A stretch of 64,000 nt of DNA from Pseudomonadota bacterium (GCA_021325365.1 JAJPHF010000051.1:47135-111134), one strand, 5' to 3'. Positions 25,863-33,297 are shown, counted from the first letter of the stretch. Program-made: numbers and translations. Notes: generated from the sequence alone by a model not told the origin.

Positions 25863-26921
25863 ATGCGGTTTGGCATCTTCGCGCTGCCCACGTATTTTGC
25901 GGAGAGCGATGGCTCGCTGGCCGACTTCTACCAGCACATCCTGGGGCTGCTCACCGACGCCGAAGCGCTAGGCTTCGACAGCGCCTGGGTGAACGAGCAC
26001 CACTTCCACGCTTACGGCGGCATGATCCCGTCGCCGCCGGTGCTGCTGGCCGCGCTCGCCCGCCGCACGTCGCGCATCCGCCTCGGCACGTCCGTCTCGC
26101 TCTTGCCGCTGCACCATCCGCTGGAGGCGGCCGAGGCCTACGCGATGGTGGACCAGCTCTCGGGCGGCCGGCTGGAGCTGGGCGTCGGCCGCGGCTTCAT
26201 GAAGTACGACTATGACACCATGCAGGTGCCGTTCGACGAGGGCTACGCGCGGCTCCACGAGAGCCTGGACGTGATCCTGGAGGCGTGGCAGCACCAGCCG
26301 TTCAGCCATCACGGCCGCTTCTTCAATTTCGACGACGTGTCCGTCTGGCCCACGCCGCTCCAGCGCCCGCACCCGCCGATCTGGGGCGCCGCCACGCGCA
26401 CGCCCGAGACGTTCCGCTGGGTGGGCAGCCACGGCTACGGCTTGCTGACGGTGGTCTACGTCTTCACGCTGGAGAAGCTGGCCGAGCTGATCGGCCACTA
26501 CCGCGAGGCCGCCGCGGCCAGCGGCTTCGCACCCGGCGACCTGCCGATCGCCACGCACTACCAGGTGTACTGTTCGGAGAACGCCGCCGAGGCGCGACGC
26601 GTTGGAGAGCGGGCGATCGCGCGCTACGTCGCCCAGAACAACCTGGCGCGCGCCCAGGGCACGGTCGCCTTCGACCTGACCGCGGAGGGCATCGACATCG
26701 ACGCGCTGATCGACGCGGCCCGCGTCTGCGTTGGCACGCCCGACGAGTGCGCGGCGGTGCTGGCGCGGGCCAGCGCGGCGCTCGGCCTCACCAGCATCGA
26801 CTGCACGTTCTCCTTCGGCGGCATCGACCACGTGCAGGCGCGGCGCTCGCTAGAGCTGTTCGCCCGCGAGGTGATGCCCCGCTTCCGCACGCAGCCTGTC
26901 CCGGCGCCGGCCGGCGCGTAG
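25863..26921 (+). CDS. LLM-class flavin-dependent oxidoreductase
   Basis: A 352-residue luciferase-like monooxygenase: MRFGIFALPTYFAES, GFDSAWVNEHHFHAYGG, IRLGTSVSLLPLHHPLEAAEAYAMVDQLSGGRLELGVGRG, then a PPIWGAATRTPE region, all standard for the bacterial luciferase alpha-like group. It follows two SBP-like genes on the same strand (88 nt) and probably acts on the compound they bind. The paired LLM enzyme at 19819 lies at the other end of the SBP block. Flavin (FMN or F420) cannot be settled by eye. Confidence 0.88.
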   Translation: MRFGIFALPTYFAESDGSLADFYQHILGLLTDAEALGFDSAWVNEHHFHAYGGMIPSPPVLLAALARRTSRIRLGTSVSLLPLHHPLEAAEAYAMVDQLSGGRLELGVGRGFMKYDYDTMQVPFDEGYARLHESLDVILEAWQHQPFSHHGRFFNFDDVSVWPTPLQRPHPPIWGAATRTPETFRWVGSHGYGLLTVVYVFTLEKLAELIGHYREAAAASGFAPGDLPIATHYQVYCSENAAEARRVGERAIARYVAQNNLARAQGTVAFDLTAEGIDIDALIDAARVCVGTPDECAAVLARASAALGLTSIDCTFSFGGIDHVQARRSLELFAREVMPRFRTQPVPAPAGA

Positions 26922-26981
26922 GCTGCTCGGCGCTCGACGGTAAGCGGATGATATCGAAGCCGGGGGTGGCGTTCCCTTACT

Positions 26982-27002
26982 CCCTCTCCCTCTGGGAGAG
27001 GG
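26982..27002. repeat. CCCTCTCCC/GGGAGAGGG intergenic palindrome
   Basis: Perfect 9-bp arms around TCT, followed by GTCGGGGTGAGGG. This word is a widespread intergenic repeat in many high-GC genomes. It sits between the LLM stop and the next start. Confidence 0.7.
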
Positions 27003-27051
27003 TCGGGGTGAGGGTCCGCCTCCGTCGGCGAACCTCAGGGCCGGATCGGAT

Positions 27052-27396
27052 ATGACTCGTTCACGATCTCCGATCGGCCGGTTCGCGGTTCGCGCGCTCG
27101 CCCTGCTAGCGCTGGCGCTCGTCGGGTGGGCGGCGTGTGTGCCGGCGCCGGGCGCCCGCGTGGCGGCGGCTACCGCGGCGCAGGCGACGCCGCGGGCGCC
27201 TACCCTCGACCTCGGCGCGGTCGCCGCGCAGACGGTGGCGCTCCACCGCGCCAACCGGGGCGCGACCGTCAACCTCTACCAGGGCGACCTCGCCGGCCAG
27301 GACCTGCCGCCCCTCGATCAGCGCCTCCCCCCGCTAAGCAGGGAGCGCCCCGCTGCCTCGGGCAGCGGGGCGCTCGCCGGCCGTGTCGTGGCCTAG
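27052..27396 (+). CDS. Short exported hypothetical protein, C-terminus doubtful
   Basis: 114 residues. A basic N-terminus and hydrophobic segment end at WAACVPAPG (possible lipoprotein Cys29, though Trp at -3 is atypical). A plausible globular start follows (LDLGAVAAQTVALHRANRGATVNLYQGDLAGQ). The last 25 codons run through a terminator hairpin (27343-27375), so the natural protein was probably longer and has been cut or frameshifted. Its stop TAG overlaps the stop of the convergent gene. Function unknown. Confidence 0.45.
   Translation: MTRSRSPIGRFAVRALALLALALVGWAACVPAPGARVAAATAAQATPRAPTLDLGAVAAQTVALHRANRGATVNLYQGDLAGQDLPPLDQRLPPLSRERPAASGSGALAGRVVA
27343..27375. terminator. Perfect 15-bp hairpin
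   Basis: Arms 27343-27357 and 27361-27375 with loop TCG. It is well placed to terminate the minus-strand gene ending at 27393, while lying inside the 3' end of the plus-strand frame. Confidence 0.75.
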
Positions 27397-27938
27397 CTAT
27401 TCTGGTAGGTCAGGTACACGCCGTAGCCCTGCGGGCCGTTCATCAGCGTGGTGCCCCAGCCGGGGGTGACCTGCGCGAGCTGCTGGGCCATCAATTGGCA
27501 GGTGCCGGCCTGATCGGCGCCGCAGAAAAGGAGCGGGCTGCTGACCGCGTAGGTGTTGCCCTGGAGCGGAATGAACTGCGGCGGGTTCTGCGCGAAGCCG
27601 GCGGTCGGGAAGACCTGCTGGAGCGCGGGCAGCACCGCCTGGACCACGGGCACGGGGACCGGGACCGCGGCCACCGGGGCGGGGACTGCTACCGCGGCCA
27701 CCGGGGCGGCCACCGGTACCGGGACCGCCGCTACCGGCGCGGGCACGGGCACAGCCACGGCCGGCACCGGCGCGGGCACCGGCACGACGACGGGATGGCC
27801 GATGCGAAAGCCGTCGCGGAAGCCGTTTCGGAAGCCAAAGTGATGCTGCCCAAGGGGCGCCGCGAGCGCGGCCGGCGCCGCGGCCACGCTGAGCAGCGCC
27901 ACGGCGCCGAGGATACTGCCAATTCGTACGAGCCTCAT
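27393..27938 (-). CDS. Secreted protein with Val/Pro/Ala repeat region
   Basis: 181 residues. Signal peptide (MRLVRIGSILGAVALLSVAA, cleavage near ALAAP), then a His/Phe/Gly segment (FGFRNGFRDGFRIGH), then about 50 residues of alternating Val-Pro and Ala-Pro repeats. A small C-terminal domain with two cysteines (LLFCGADQAGTCQLMAQQL) ends the protein. The repeats suggest an extended rigid stalk holding that domain away from the cell. GGGAGG lies 8 nt before ATG 27938. No family recognised. Confidence 0.65.
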   Translation of the reverse strand: MRLVRIGSILGAVALLSVAAAPAALAAPLGQHHFGFRNGFRDGFRIGHPVVVPVPAPVPAVAVPVPAPVAAVPVPVAAPVAAVAVPAPVAAVPVPVPVVQAVLPALQQVFPTAGFAQNPPQFIPLQGNTYAVSSPLLFCGADQAGTCQLMAQQLAQVTPGWGTTLMNGPQGYGVYLTYQNS

Positions 27939-28024
27939 GTGGTCTACCTCCCATCCACTCCCGGGCGCCGAGCCGTGGCCGGTGGTCACGGCGCCCCTGT
28001 CGAATGTATGGTGGGGCACCGGTA

Positions 28025-28041
28025 TGTTCGATCTGCGAACA
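28025..28041. promoter_or_regulatory. 17-bp palindrome in a divergent promoter region
   Basis: TGTTCG-ATCTG-CGAACA is a perfect interrupted palindrome in the AT-rich spacer between the secreted-protein gene and the HicB-like gene. It has the half-sites of a LexA-type box in inverted order, so it is probably another repressor's operator. Confidence 0.4.
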
Positions 28042-28172
28042 ATTTGCTAAAGAAATATTATGCGGACCGGGCGGCCAGCGGAGGCAGACGGCGGCCGCGC
28101 TATGCTGCAGGCAACGGCAGCCCGGCGATCCAGCACTGTGGTAAGAGCCGGGACGCATAGTGAGGCAGTGGC

Positions 28173-28463
28173 ATGACGACGCGAACGTTTGCAGCGGTAT
28201 TGCACAAGGAGGAGGACATCTATGTGGCCGAATGTCCGGAAGTCGGCACGGTCAGCCAGGGCTACACTATCGAAGATGCGATAGCCAATCTCAAAGAAGC
28301 CACCGAGCTGTACCTGGAAGAGTTCCCGCTACCAGATAGCGGAATTCATCGCCAGTCTTTAGCGTTACTTCCGGCGCAGGCGCCAGAGCAGCTGGTCCCA
28401 CAGCAGGTGGACCTCGTGGACGCGCAGCAGCGCGAGCAGCGCGACGTAGACGACGGCGCCTAG
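28173..28463 (+). CDS. HicB-like antitoxin, truncated or run-on
   Basis: The first 55 residues (TFAAVLHKEEDIYVAECPEV, then SQGYTIEDAIANLKEATELYLEEFP) are a textbook HicB N-terminal fold, the partial RNase-H-like domain that neutralises HicA. After that the frame continues antisense into the 3' end of murJ for about 40 residues of unrelated sequence, so the native C-terminus is lost. No HicA-like gene is adjacent. It may still fold as a solitary HicB-like domain. It begins 232 nt from the divergent secreted-protein gene. Confidence 0.6.
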   Translation: MTTRTFAAVLHKEEDIYVAECPEVGTVSQGYTIEDAIANLKEATELYLEEFPLPDSGIHRQSLALLPAQAPEQLVPQQVDLVDAQQREQRDVDDGA

Positions 28464-30023
28464 CGCGCCGCCCGCGACCACGACGAGGGGGTTCGGCAGA
28501 CGCGCGGCGAGCGCGGGCAGCGCCCACTGGAGCGCCAGCCCCATCACTAGCGCCGCGAGCGCCAGGCGCAGCAGGAACCCGCCGGCCCCGCCGCCAATGT
28601 GCGGGAACAGGCGGCGCAGCAGCACGTAGAGCACGACGGCGTGCGCGCTGTTCTGGAGGGCGTTTGCCAGCGCCAGGCCGTTGGCCCCGAGCCGGCCGAA
28701 CGGCGCGAAGCCGACGCAGCCGCAGAGCGCCGGCGCCGTCGCGATGTACAGCAGCACGGTGCAAACGCCGACCAGGACGGGCGTGCGCGTGTCCTTGCGC
28801 GCGTAGAAGGCGACGATGAAGAGCTGATCGAGCGCGGCGAACGGCAGCTGCGGCGAGAAGTACTTGAACGCCTCGGCTGTGCGCGCGGTCGCGGCGGCGT
28901 CGAAGGCGCCGCGCTGGAACAGCAGCGCCACGACCGGCTCGCGCAGCACGATCAGCCCCGCCATGGCCGGCAGGATCAGCAGCAGCACGAGCCGCATGGC
29001 GAACGTTAGCGTGGCGGCGTAGTCGTCCGGACCTACCCCCCCGGCCCCCCGCCCAATGTGGGAAGGGGGAGCGGACGGGGCCGAGGCCGGGGGGGCTCCC
29101 CCCTTCCCTATCAGGGAAGGGCGGCCGGGGGGGGTAGGCTCCCCCGCGGCGCGGGCGAGGGTGGGGAGGGCGGCGAGCGAGACGGCGCTGGCGACCAGGC
29201 CGAGAGGGAACTGCACCAGGTTGGTGGCGAAGCCGAGGGTGGCCAGCGCGTCCGGCCCCGCCTGCCAGGCCAGGAACAGGTACCAGCCGACCCCCAGGTT
29301 CGTCACGACGAGCCCGGCCACGACCGGGGCGTAGAGGCGCAGCGCGCGGCGCACGCCCGGATGGCGCCAGTCGAGCAGCGGCAGGTAGCGCACGTCGCGC
29401 AGGCCGGGTAGCTGCACCGCGGCCTGCAGCAGCGCGCCCAGCACCAGGCCGATGGCGAGCGCGACGATGCTCTCGTCGCCCGCCGGCCACAGGCGGGTGA
29501 GCCCCAGGGCGGCGCCGATGATGCCCAGGTTGTAGGCGGCGGTCGCCATGGCGGGCCACTTGAAGTCGCGCCGTGCGTAGCAGGCGGCCGTCACGACGCC
29601 GGCGATGCCGAGGAAGAAGACCGAGACGAGCGCCCAGCGGGTGAGCGTGACCGTGAGGTCGAAGTACCGCGGCTCGGCGCCGAGCAGGCGCACGAGCCAC
29701 GGCGCGGCCACGCCGAGCGCCAGCAGCACCACGGCGAGCGCTAGCAGCAGCGCGTTCAGGACCACCGACACGACGCGCGCGAAGGCGCGGCGGTCAGGCG
29801 CGTCGGCGTAGTCGGTGAAGACGGGGACCAGCGCCGCGCTGATGGCGCCGCTGATCAGCAGGTCATACGCCTGGGTGGCGAGCTGGGCCGCCGTGCGGTA
29901 GGCGCTGGTGGCCCCGGTCGCGCCGAACAGGGCGGCGATCACCAGCTCGCGCACGAGCCCCAGCACGCGGCTGGCGACGTTCCCCAGGAAGATGATGGCG
30001 GCCGCGCCGGCAACGCGTCGCAT
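28365..30023 (-). CDS. murJ: Lipid II flippase MurJ with an in-frame repeat insertion
   Basis: A 552-residue MOP-superfamily protein with about 14 membrane helices. It begins VAGAAAIIFLGNVASRVLGLVRE, the family's TM1 arginine motif, and has RRDFKWPAMATA, QFPLGLVASAVSLAALP and FSPQLPFAALDQLFIVAFYARKDTRTP. It flips lipid II for peptidoglycan synthesis. Residues about 292-330, in a loop after TM8, are encoded by a G/C-tract repeat (29033-29147) found elsewhere between genes. ATG 30023 has no ribosome site because a palindromic repeat sits just upstream. Confidence 0.92.
   Translation of the reverse strand: MRRVAGAAAIIFLGNVASRVLGLVRELVIAALFGATGATSAYRTAAQLATQAYDLLISGAISAALVPVFTDYADAPDRRAFARVVSVVLNALLLALAVVLLALGVAAPWLVRLLGAEPRYFDLTVTLTRWALVSVFFLGIAGVVTAACYARRDFKWPAMATAAYNLGIIGAALGLTRLWPAGDESIVALAIGLVLGALLQAAVQLPGLRDVRYLPLLDWRHPGVRRALRLYAPVVAGLVVTNLGVGWYLFLAWQAGPDALATLGFATNLVQFPLGLVASAVSLAALPTLARAAGEPTPPGRPSLIGKGGAPPASAPSAPPSHIGRGAGGVGPDDYAATLTFAMRLVLLLILPAMAGLIVLREPVVALLFQRGAFDAAATARTAEAFKYFSPQLPFAALDQLFIVAFYARKDTRTPVLVGVCTVLLYIATAPALCGCVGFAPFGRLGANGLALANALQNSAHAVVLYVLLRRLFPHIGGGAGGFLLRLALAALVMGLALQWALPALAARLPNPLVVVAGGALGAVVYVALLALLRVHEVHLLWDQLLWRLRRK
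29033..29147. repeat. Family A palindromic repeat inside murJ
   Basis: The copy begins ACCTACCCCCCCGGCCCCC and ends near GGCCGGGGGGGGTAGG, with an internal CCCTTCCCTATCAGGGAAGGG hairpin core. It closely matches 31761-31911 and in part 14884-14935. On the minus strand it is read in frame as a Gly/Pro/Ser-rich peptide. Confidence 0.82.
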
Positions 30024-30033
30024 TGTTAGCCGT

Positions 30034-30095
30034 CAGCGATCAGCGGTCAGCCATCAGCCGGGTGGCTCTTGCTGATGGCTGACCGCTGATCGCTG
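30034..30095. repeat. Palindromic repeat with perfect 25-bp arms
   Basis: Arms 30034-30058 and 30071-30095 are exact complements with a 12-nt loop. Built from CAGCGATCAGCGGTCAGC-type words, it spans the HAD stop and the murJ leader. Related GCTGATCGCTGA words recur at 63880-63960. Confidence 0.8.
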
Positions 30096-30803
30096 ATCGC
30101 TCGCCAGGCCCAACGCGGCGGGCAGGTCGGTGAGGTCGGCGACGCGCAGGTAATCGCCGGGCGGCTGCGTGCCGAGGCGGTCGATGAGCACGGGCGTCAG
30201 GCCGGCGCGGCGGGCGCCCTCCACGTCGTGGAGCACGCTGTCGCCGACGTGGACCGCCTCCTCGGGCGCCACCCCCAAGCTTTCCAGCGCCAGGGCGAAG
30301 ATGCGCGGGTCGGGCTTCTCGATGCCCGTCGTGCCGGAGATCGTGCGGGTGGCGAAGAACGTGTGGATCTCCAGGTGCAGCAAGAGCTGCTCCAGCCACT
30401 CCTCCCAGTTGGAGATGATACCGAGGCGCAGCCCGTGCGCGTGCAGCGCCTCCAGCGCGGGCAGCGAGTCGGGATAGAGGCGGTACGTCTCGTAGCGGAT
30501 GAACTCGGCGTACAGGCGCTGCGGCAGGTCGCCGGCTGCCGGCTGGCCCAGCAGGTGCAGGAACGTCTCGTAGACCCAGTACCAGAAGCGGCGCGACTCC
30601 GCATCCGAGCGCGTGAAGGTGCCGCCTCCCGCCCAGTAGGCCTCGACGGCCTCCCAGACCTTGGGCTCGGCGGCGCGCACCTGCTCGGGCGTGACGTGGA
30701 CGCCGTGCTCGCCGAGCACGCGCGCGATCACCGCGTGAAACGAGGGATGCGGGTAGGCAAGCGTGCCGCCCACGTCGAAGAATACGGCGCGAATCGGGCT
30801 CAT
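30054..30803 (-). CDS. HAD-superfamily hydrolase
   Basis: A 249-residue haloacid-dehalogenase-fold phosphatase. Motif I is FFDVGGTL (nucleophile Asp in the D-x-G-G-T variant), motif II is IISNWE, motif III/IV are EKPDPRIF and VHVGDSVLHDVEGA. A helical cap lies between motifs I and II. Likely a cytoplasmic phosphatase acting on a small metabolite. ATG 30803 follows GAGGAG. The last about 14 residues (ASDQRSAVSHQQEPPG) come from the palindromic repeat, so the original C-terminus was replaced. It precedes murJ by 30 nt. Confidence 0.87.
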   Translation of the reverse strand: MSPIRAVFFDVGGTLAYPHPSFHAVIARVLGEHGVHVTPEQVRAAEPKVWEAVEAYWAGGGTFTRSDAESRRFWYWVYETFLHLLGQPAAGDLPQRLYAEFIRYETYRLYPDSLPALEALHAHGLRLGIISNWEEWLEQLLLHLEIHTFFATRTISGTTGIEKPDPRIFALALESLGVAPEEAVHVGDSVLHDVEGARRAGLTPVLIDRLGTQPPGDYLRVADLTDLPAALGLASDQRSAVSHQQEPPG

Positions 30804-30902
30804 CGGCTCCTCGGGCGCACAACCGGCGCCCTCCGAGGCTACCGAGCGCGCCCCACGCCCGTCAAGCGCGCGTCCGCTGGCACGCGGCTTGCACTTGGTG
30901 TA

Positions 30903-30918
30903 TCGAACACATGTTCGA
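30903..30918 (+). promoter_or_regulatory. LexA/SOS-type operator
   Basis: TCGAACACATGTTCGA contains CGAAC-ACAT-GTTCG, an exact fit to the Gram-positive LexA consensus CGAACRNRYGTTYG. It lies 14-30 nt before the ATG of the next gene, where a repressor would block transcription. Confidence 0.7.
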
Positions 30919-30932
30919 GCATGGAGGGCACA

Positions 30933-31379
30933 ATGAGCCAGTCGAAGAACCGCAAGCAGAGCGCGCCGGCCGTGGCCAACGACGCGCGGAGCGACAACCT
31001 CCGCGATTCGCCGATGATGGCGCACCTGCTGGACGCCCTGGAGGCCGGGACCGACATCGGCCACTACGGCCGCCTGACGTTCGCCATGATCGCGCGCCAC
31101 TTCATGGACGAGGACAAGCTCGTGGACCTGCTCGCCCGCCAGCCGGGCTGCGACGAGACCGAGGCGCGCTCGCTGGTCCTCCAGGTGCAGGGCCGCGACT
31201 ACAACCCGCCCAAGCGCGAGCGCATCCTGCAGTGGCAGGCGCAGCAGGACTTCCCGATCTGCCCGACGCCCGACGACCCGCAAGCCTGCAACGTCTACCG
31301 CGAGCTGCGCTTCCCGGACGACGTCTACGAGAACATCGGCGAGTACTGGGAGGAGAAAGCCGAGGCGCGGGAAGCCTGA
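30933..31379 (+). CDS. Hypothetical protein behind a LexA-type box
   Basis: 148 residues, soluble, no signal. The N-terminal 25 residues are polar. The core has HYGRLTFAMIARHFMDEDKLVDLLARQPGCDETEA, a helical segment resembling DNA-binding or primase-associated helices. It continues with ILQWQAQQDFPICPTPDDP and ACNVYRELRFPDDVY, where three cysteines (one earlier) could hold a metal. GGAGGG lies 4 nt before ATG 30933. The preceding operator suggests induction by DNA damage. No family recognised; a nucleic-acid role is an inference only. Confidence 0.65.
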   Translation: MSQSKNRKQSAPAVANDARSDNLRDSPMMAHLLDALEAGTDIGHYGRLTFAMIARHFMDEDKLVDLLARQPGCDETEARSLVLQVQGRDYNPPKRERILQWQAQQDFPICPTPDDPQACNVYRELRFPDDVYENIGEYWEEKAEAREA

Positions 31380-31381
31380 CC

Positions 31382-31687
31382 CTACGCCTCGACCAGTAGG
31401 ACCTCCCGCTTGGGCGGGTGGAGCAGCAGCTTGGAGACCTCGGTGCTCCAGCGGTGGAAGGCGTCCTTGTCGGTCACGCCGTGGATGCCCCGCTCCAGGT
31501 CGCCGAGGCTCTCCACCTCCTGCTCGAAGAGCAGGTCGGGCGCGCCCGGCGAGGCCATGGAGACGCGGAGGACGCGCGGGCGGCTCAGTCCCGTGCTGAC
31601 GACCATGTCGGCGAGCTGGCGCAGCCGCTGCGCGACGTCCTCGGTGTGGCCGGGGCGTGTGTAGAACGACAGCCGCGAGACGTACAT
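31382..31687 (-). CDS. Small dimeric alpha/beta-barrel-like hypothetical protein
   Basis: 101 residues starting MYVSRLSFYTRPGHTEDVAQRLRQLADM, with a beta-alpha-beta layout (PRVLRVSMASPGAPDLLFEQEVESLGDLERGI) typical of NIPSNAP/ABM-like ferredoxin-fold dimers. Such proteins range from monooxygenases to structural proteins, so no activity is assigned. GAGGGGA precedes ATG 31687. It converges on the hypothetical gene at 30933 with a 2-nt gap between stops and lies downstream of paaK across a repeat. Confidence 0.65.
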   Translation of the reverse strand: MYVSRLSFYTRPGHTEDVAQRLRQLADMVVSTGLSRPRVLRVSMASPGAPDLLFEQEVESLGDLERGIHGVTDKDAFHRWSTEVSKLLLHPPKREVLLVEA

Positions 31688-31760
31688 CGGTCCCCTCGCG
31701 TGGCGAAGCTCGCGGGGCCCGCCCCGCGGCCCGGCCTCTGCCGCAGGCCGCGTGCCAGTG

Positions 31761-31911
31761 ACCTACCCCCCGGCCCCCTCCCATTGTGGGAAGGGGGGAG
31801 GACCGGCCGAGTTTCCGCCCCCCCCCTCCCGCAGCGGGAAGGGGGAGGAGGCCGAGGCCGGGGTGGCTCCCCCCTTCCCTGATAGGGAAGGGGGGCCGGG
31901 GGGGTTAGGTC
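31761..31911. repeat. Family A palindromic repeat, long copy
   Basis: Runs from ACCTACCCCCCGGCCCCC to GGGGGGGTTAGGTC with two internal G/C hairpins and the CCCTTCCCTGATAGGGAAGGG core. It supplies the stop codon and 3' end of paaK (31905-31907) and separates it from the small gene at 31382. Confidence 0.82.
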
Positions 31912-33194
31912 AGCCGCCGGTCCACGACGCGCACGGCTTTGCCCTCGCTGCGCGGCACGGCGCCAACCGGCAGTACGCGCACGCCGATGGTCAGCCCCGT
32001 TTCGGCGTGCAGGGCTTGTTGCGCGCGGGCCGCGAGCGCGGCCGCGTCTACCCCCGCGTGCATGGGCTCGCAGAGGACGGTCAGCTCGTCGAGGGCGCCG
32101 GGGCGCTCGACGACGAGCTGGTAGTGCGGCGCCACGTCGCCCAAGCTTAGCAGGATGCGCTCGACCTCCGAGGGATAGAGGTTCACGCCGCGGATGATCA
32201 ACATGTCGTCGCGGCGGCCGCGGACGCGCGCCATGCGGATCGTCGTCCGGCCGCAGACGCAGGGCGTCGGATCGAAGGCGGTGAGGTCGCCGGTGCGGTA
32301 GCGCAGCATCGGCAATGCTTCCTTGGTGAGCGTCGTGAGCACCAACTCGCCCTCGGCACCCGGCGGCAGCGGCGCGCCGGTCGTCGGATCGACGACCTCG
32401 GCCAGGAAGTGGTCCTCCTGCACGTGGGCGCCATCGCGCGCCTCGACGCACTCACACGCCACCCCCGGCCCCACGATCTCCGAGAGCCCATAGACGTTGA
32501 TCGCCGTCAGCCCTAGCTCGCGCTCGATCGCCGCGCGCATCGCCTCGGTCCACGGCTCGGCCCCAAAGAAGCCGAGCTTGAGGGCCAGGCTGGCGGGGTC
32601 CACCCCTAGCTCGCGCATCACCTGCGCGATGTTCAGCGCGTAGGAGGGCGTGCAGCACAGCACCTCCCCGCCAAGGTCCTGCAGGAGCAGCACCTGGCGC
32701 TGGGTCAGCCCGCCCGACACGGGGATCACCGTGCAGCCCAGCCGCTCGCCGCCGTGGTGGAAGCCGAGCCCGCCGGTGAACAAGCCGTAGCCGTAGGCGT
32801 TGTGCAGCACCATGCCCGGCCGGACGCCGCCGAGCGCCAGGGAGCGCGCCATGACCTCCGCCCACACGTCGAGGTCGTGCGCGGTGTAGCCGACGACGGT
32901 GGGCTTGCCGCGCGTGCCGCTAGAGGCCTGGATGCGGACGACCTCCTCGCGCGGCGCGGCGAACAGGCCGAACGGGTAGTGCTCGCGCAGGTCGGCCTTG
33001 GTGGTGAACGGCAGCCGCTCGAGGTCGGCCAGCGAGGCGATCGCCTGCGCGGACGTCAGCCCCGCGGCGCGCAGGCGATCGCGAATAGGCGGCACCGCAG
33101 CGAGCAGCCGCGCGACGGTCGCGCGCAGCCGGTCGAGCTGGAGCGCCGCCAGGCGCTCGCGGGGAAGCGTCTCGGCCTCGCGGTCCCAGATCAC
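31905..33194 (-). CDS. paaK: Phenylacetate--CoA ligase
   Basis: A 429-residue ANL-superfamily adenylate-forming ligase producing phenylacetyl-CoA or a related aryl-CoA. Motifs include FTTKADLREHYPFG, the P-loop-like IQASSGTRGKPTVVGYT, NVYGLSEIVGPG, YRTGDLTAFD and GRRDDMLIIRGVNLYPSEVE, which is near diagnostic for PaaK. It ends RSEGKAVRVVDRR with the C-terminal lysine. Length matches PaaK (about 430). Upstream on the same strand, across a double hairpin, is an acyl-CoA dehydrogenase, and a DpgC-like oxygenase lies nearby, implying arylacetyl-CoA metabolism. Confidence 0.93.
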   Translation of the reverse strand: MIWDREAETLPRERLAALQLDRLRATVARLLAAVPPIRDRLRAAGLTSAQAIASLADLERLPFTTKADLREHYPFGLFAAPREEVVRIQASSGTRGKPTVVGYTAHDLDVWAEVMARSLALGGVRPGMVLHNAYGYGLFTGGLGFHHGGERLGCTVIPVSGGLTQRQVLLLQDLGGEVLCCTPSYALNIAQVMRELGVDPASLALKLGFFGAEPWTEAMRAAIERELGLTAINVYGLSEIVGPGVACECVEARDGAHVQEDHFLAEVVDPTTGAPLPPGAEGELVLTTLTKEALPMLRYRTGDLTAFDPTPCVCGRTTIRMARVRGRRDDMLIIRGVNLYPSEVERILLSLGDVAPHYQLVVERPGALDELTVLCEPMHAGVDAAALAARAQQALHAETGLTIGVRVLPVGAVPRSEGKAVRVVDRRLT

Positions 33195-33261
33195 GCCTCA
33201 CCCCCGCGCGTGCTCTTGGGTGCAGCATAGCACCGCGCCGCGCCGGCGGCGAGTGGCACGG

Positions 33262-33295
33262 CGGGCCGCGCGCGTCATTCGACGCGCGCGGCCCG
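33262..33295. terminator. GC-rich hairpin, 15-bp arms
   Basis: Arms 33262-33276 and 33281-33295 are perfect complements with loop ATTC. First of two hairpins between acyl-CoA dehydrogenase and paaK. Confidence 0.75.
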
Positions 33296-33297
33296 CC

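Noticed and set aside
26930..27050. Short direct and inverted G/C words resembling a CRISPR unit
   Set aside because: It is a single palindromic intergenic repeat; there are no regularly spaced repeats with unique spacers anywhere in the window.
27673..27792. Tandem DNA repeat in the secreted protein gene as a mini-satellite of interest
   Set aside because: The repetition follows simple Val-Pro/Ala-Pro coding and is irregular at DNA level; it is better explained as a low-complexity protein stalk.
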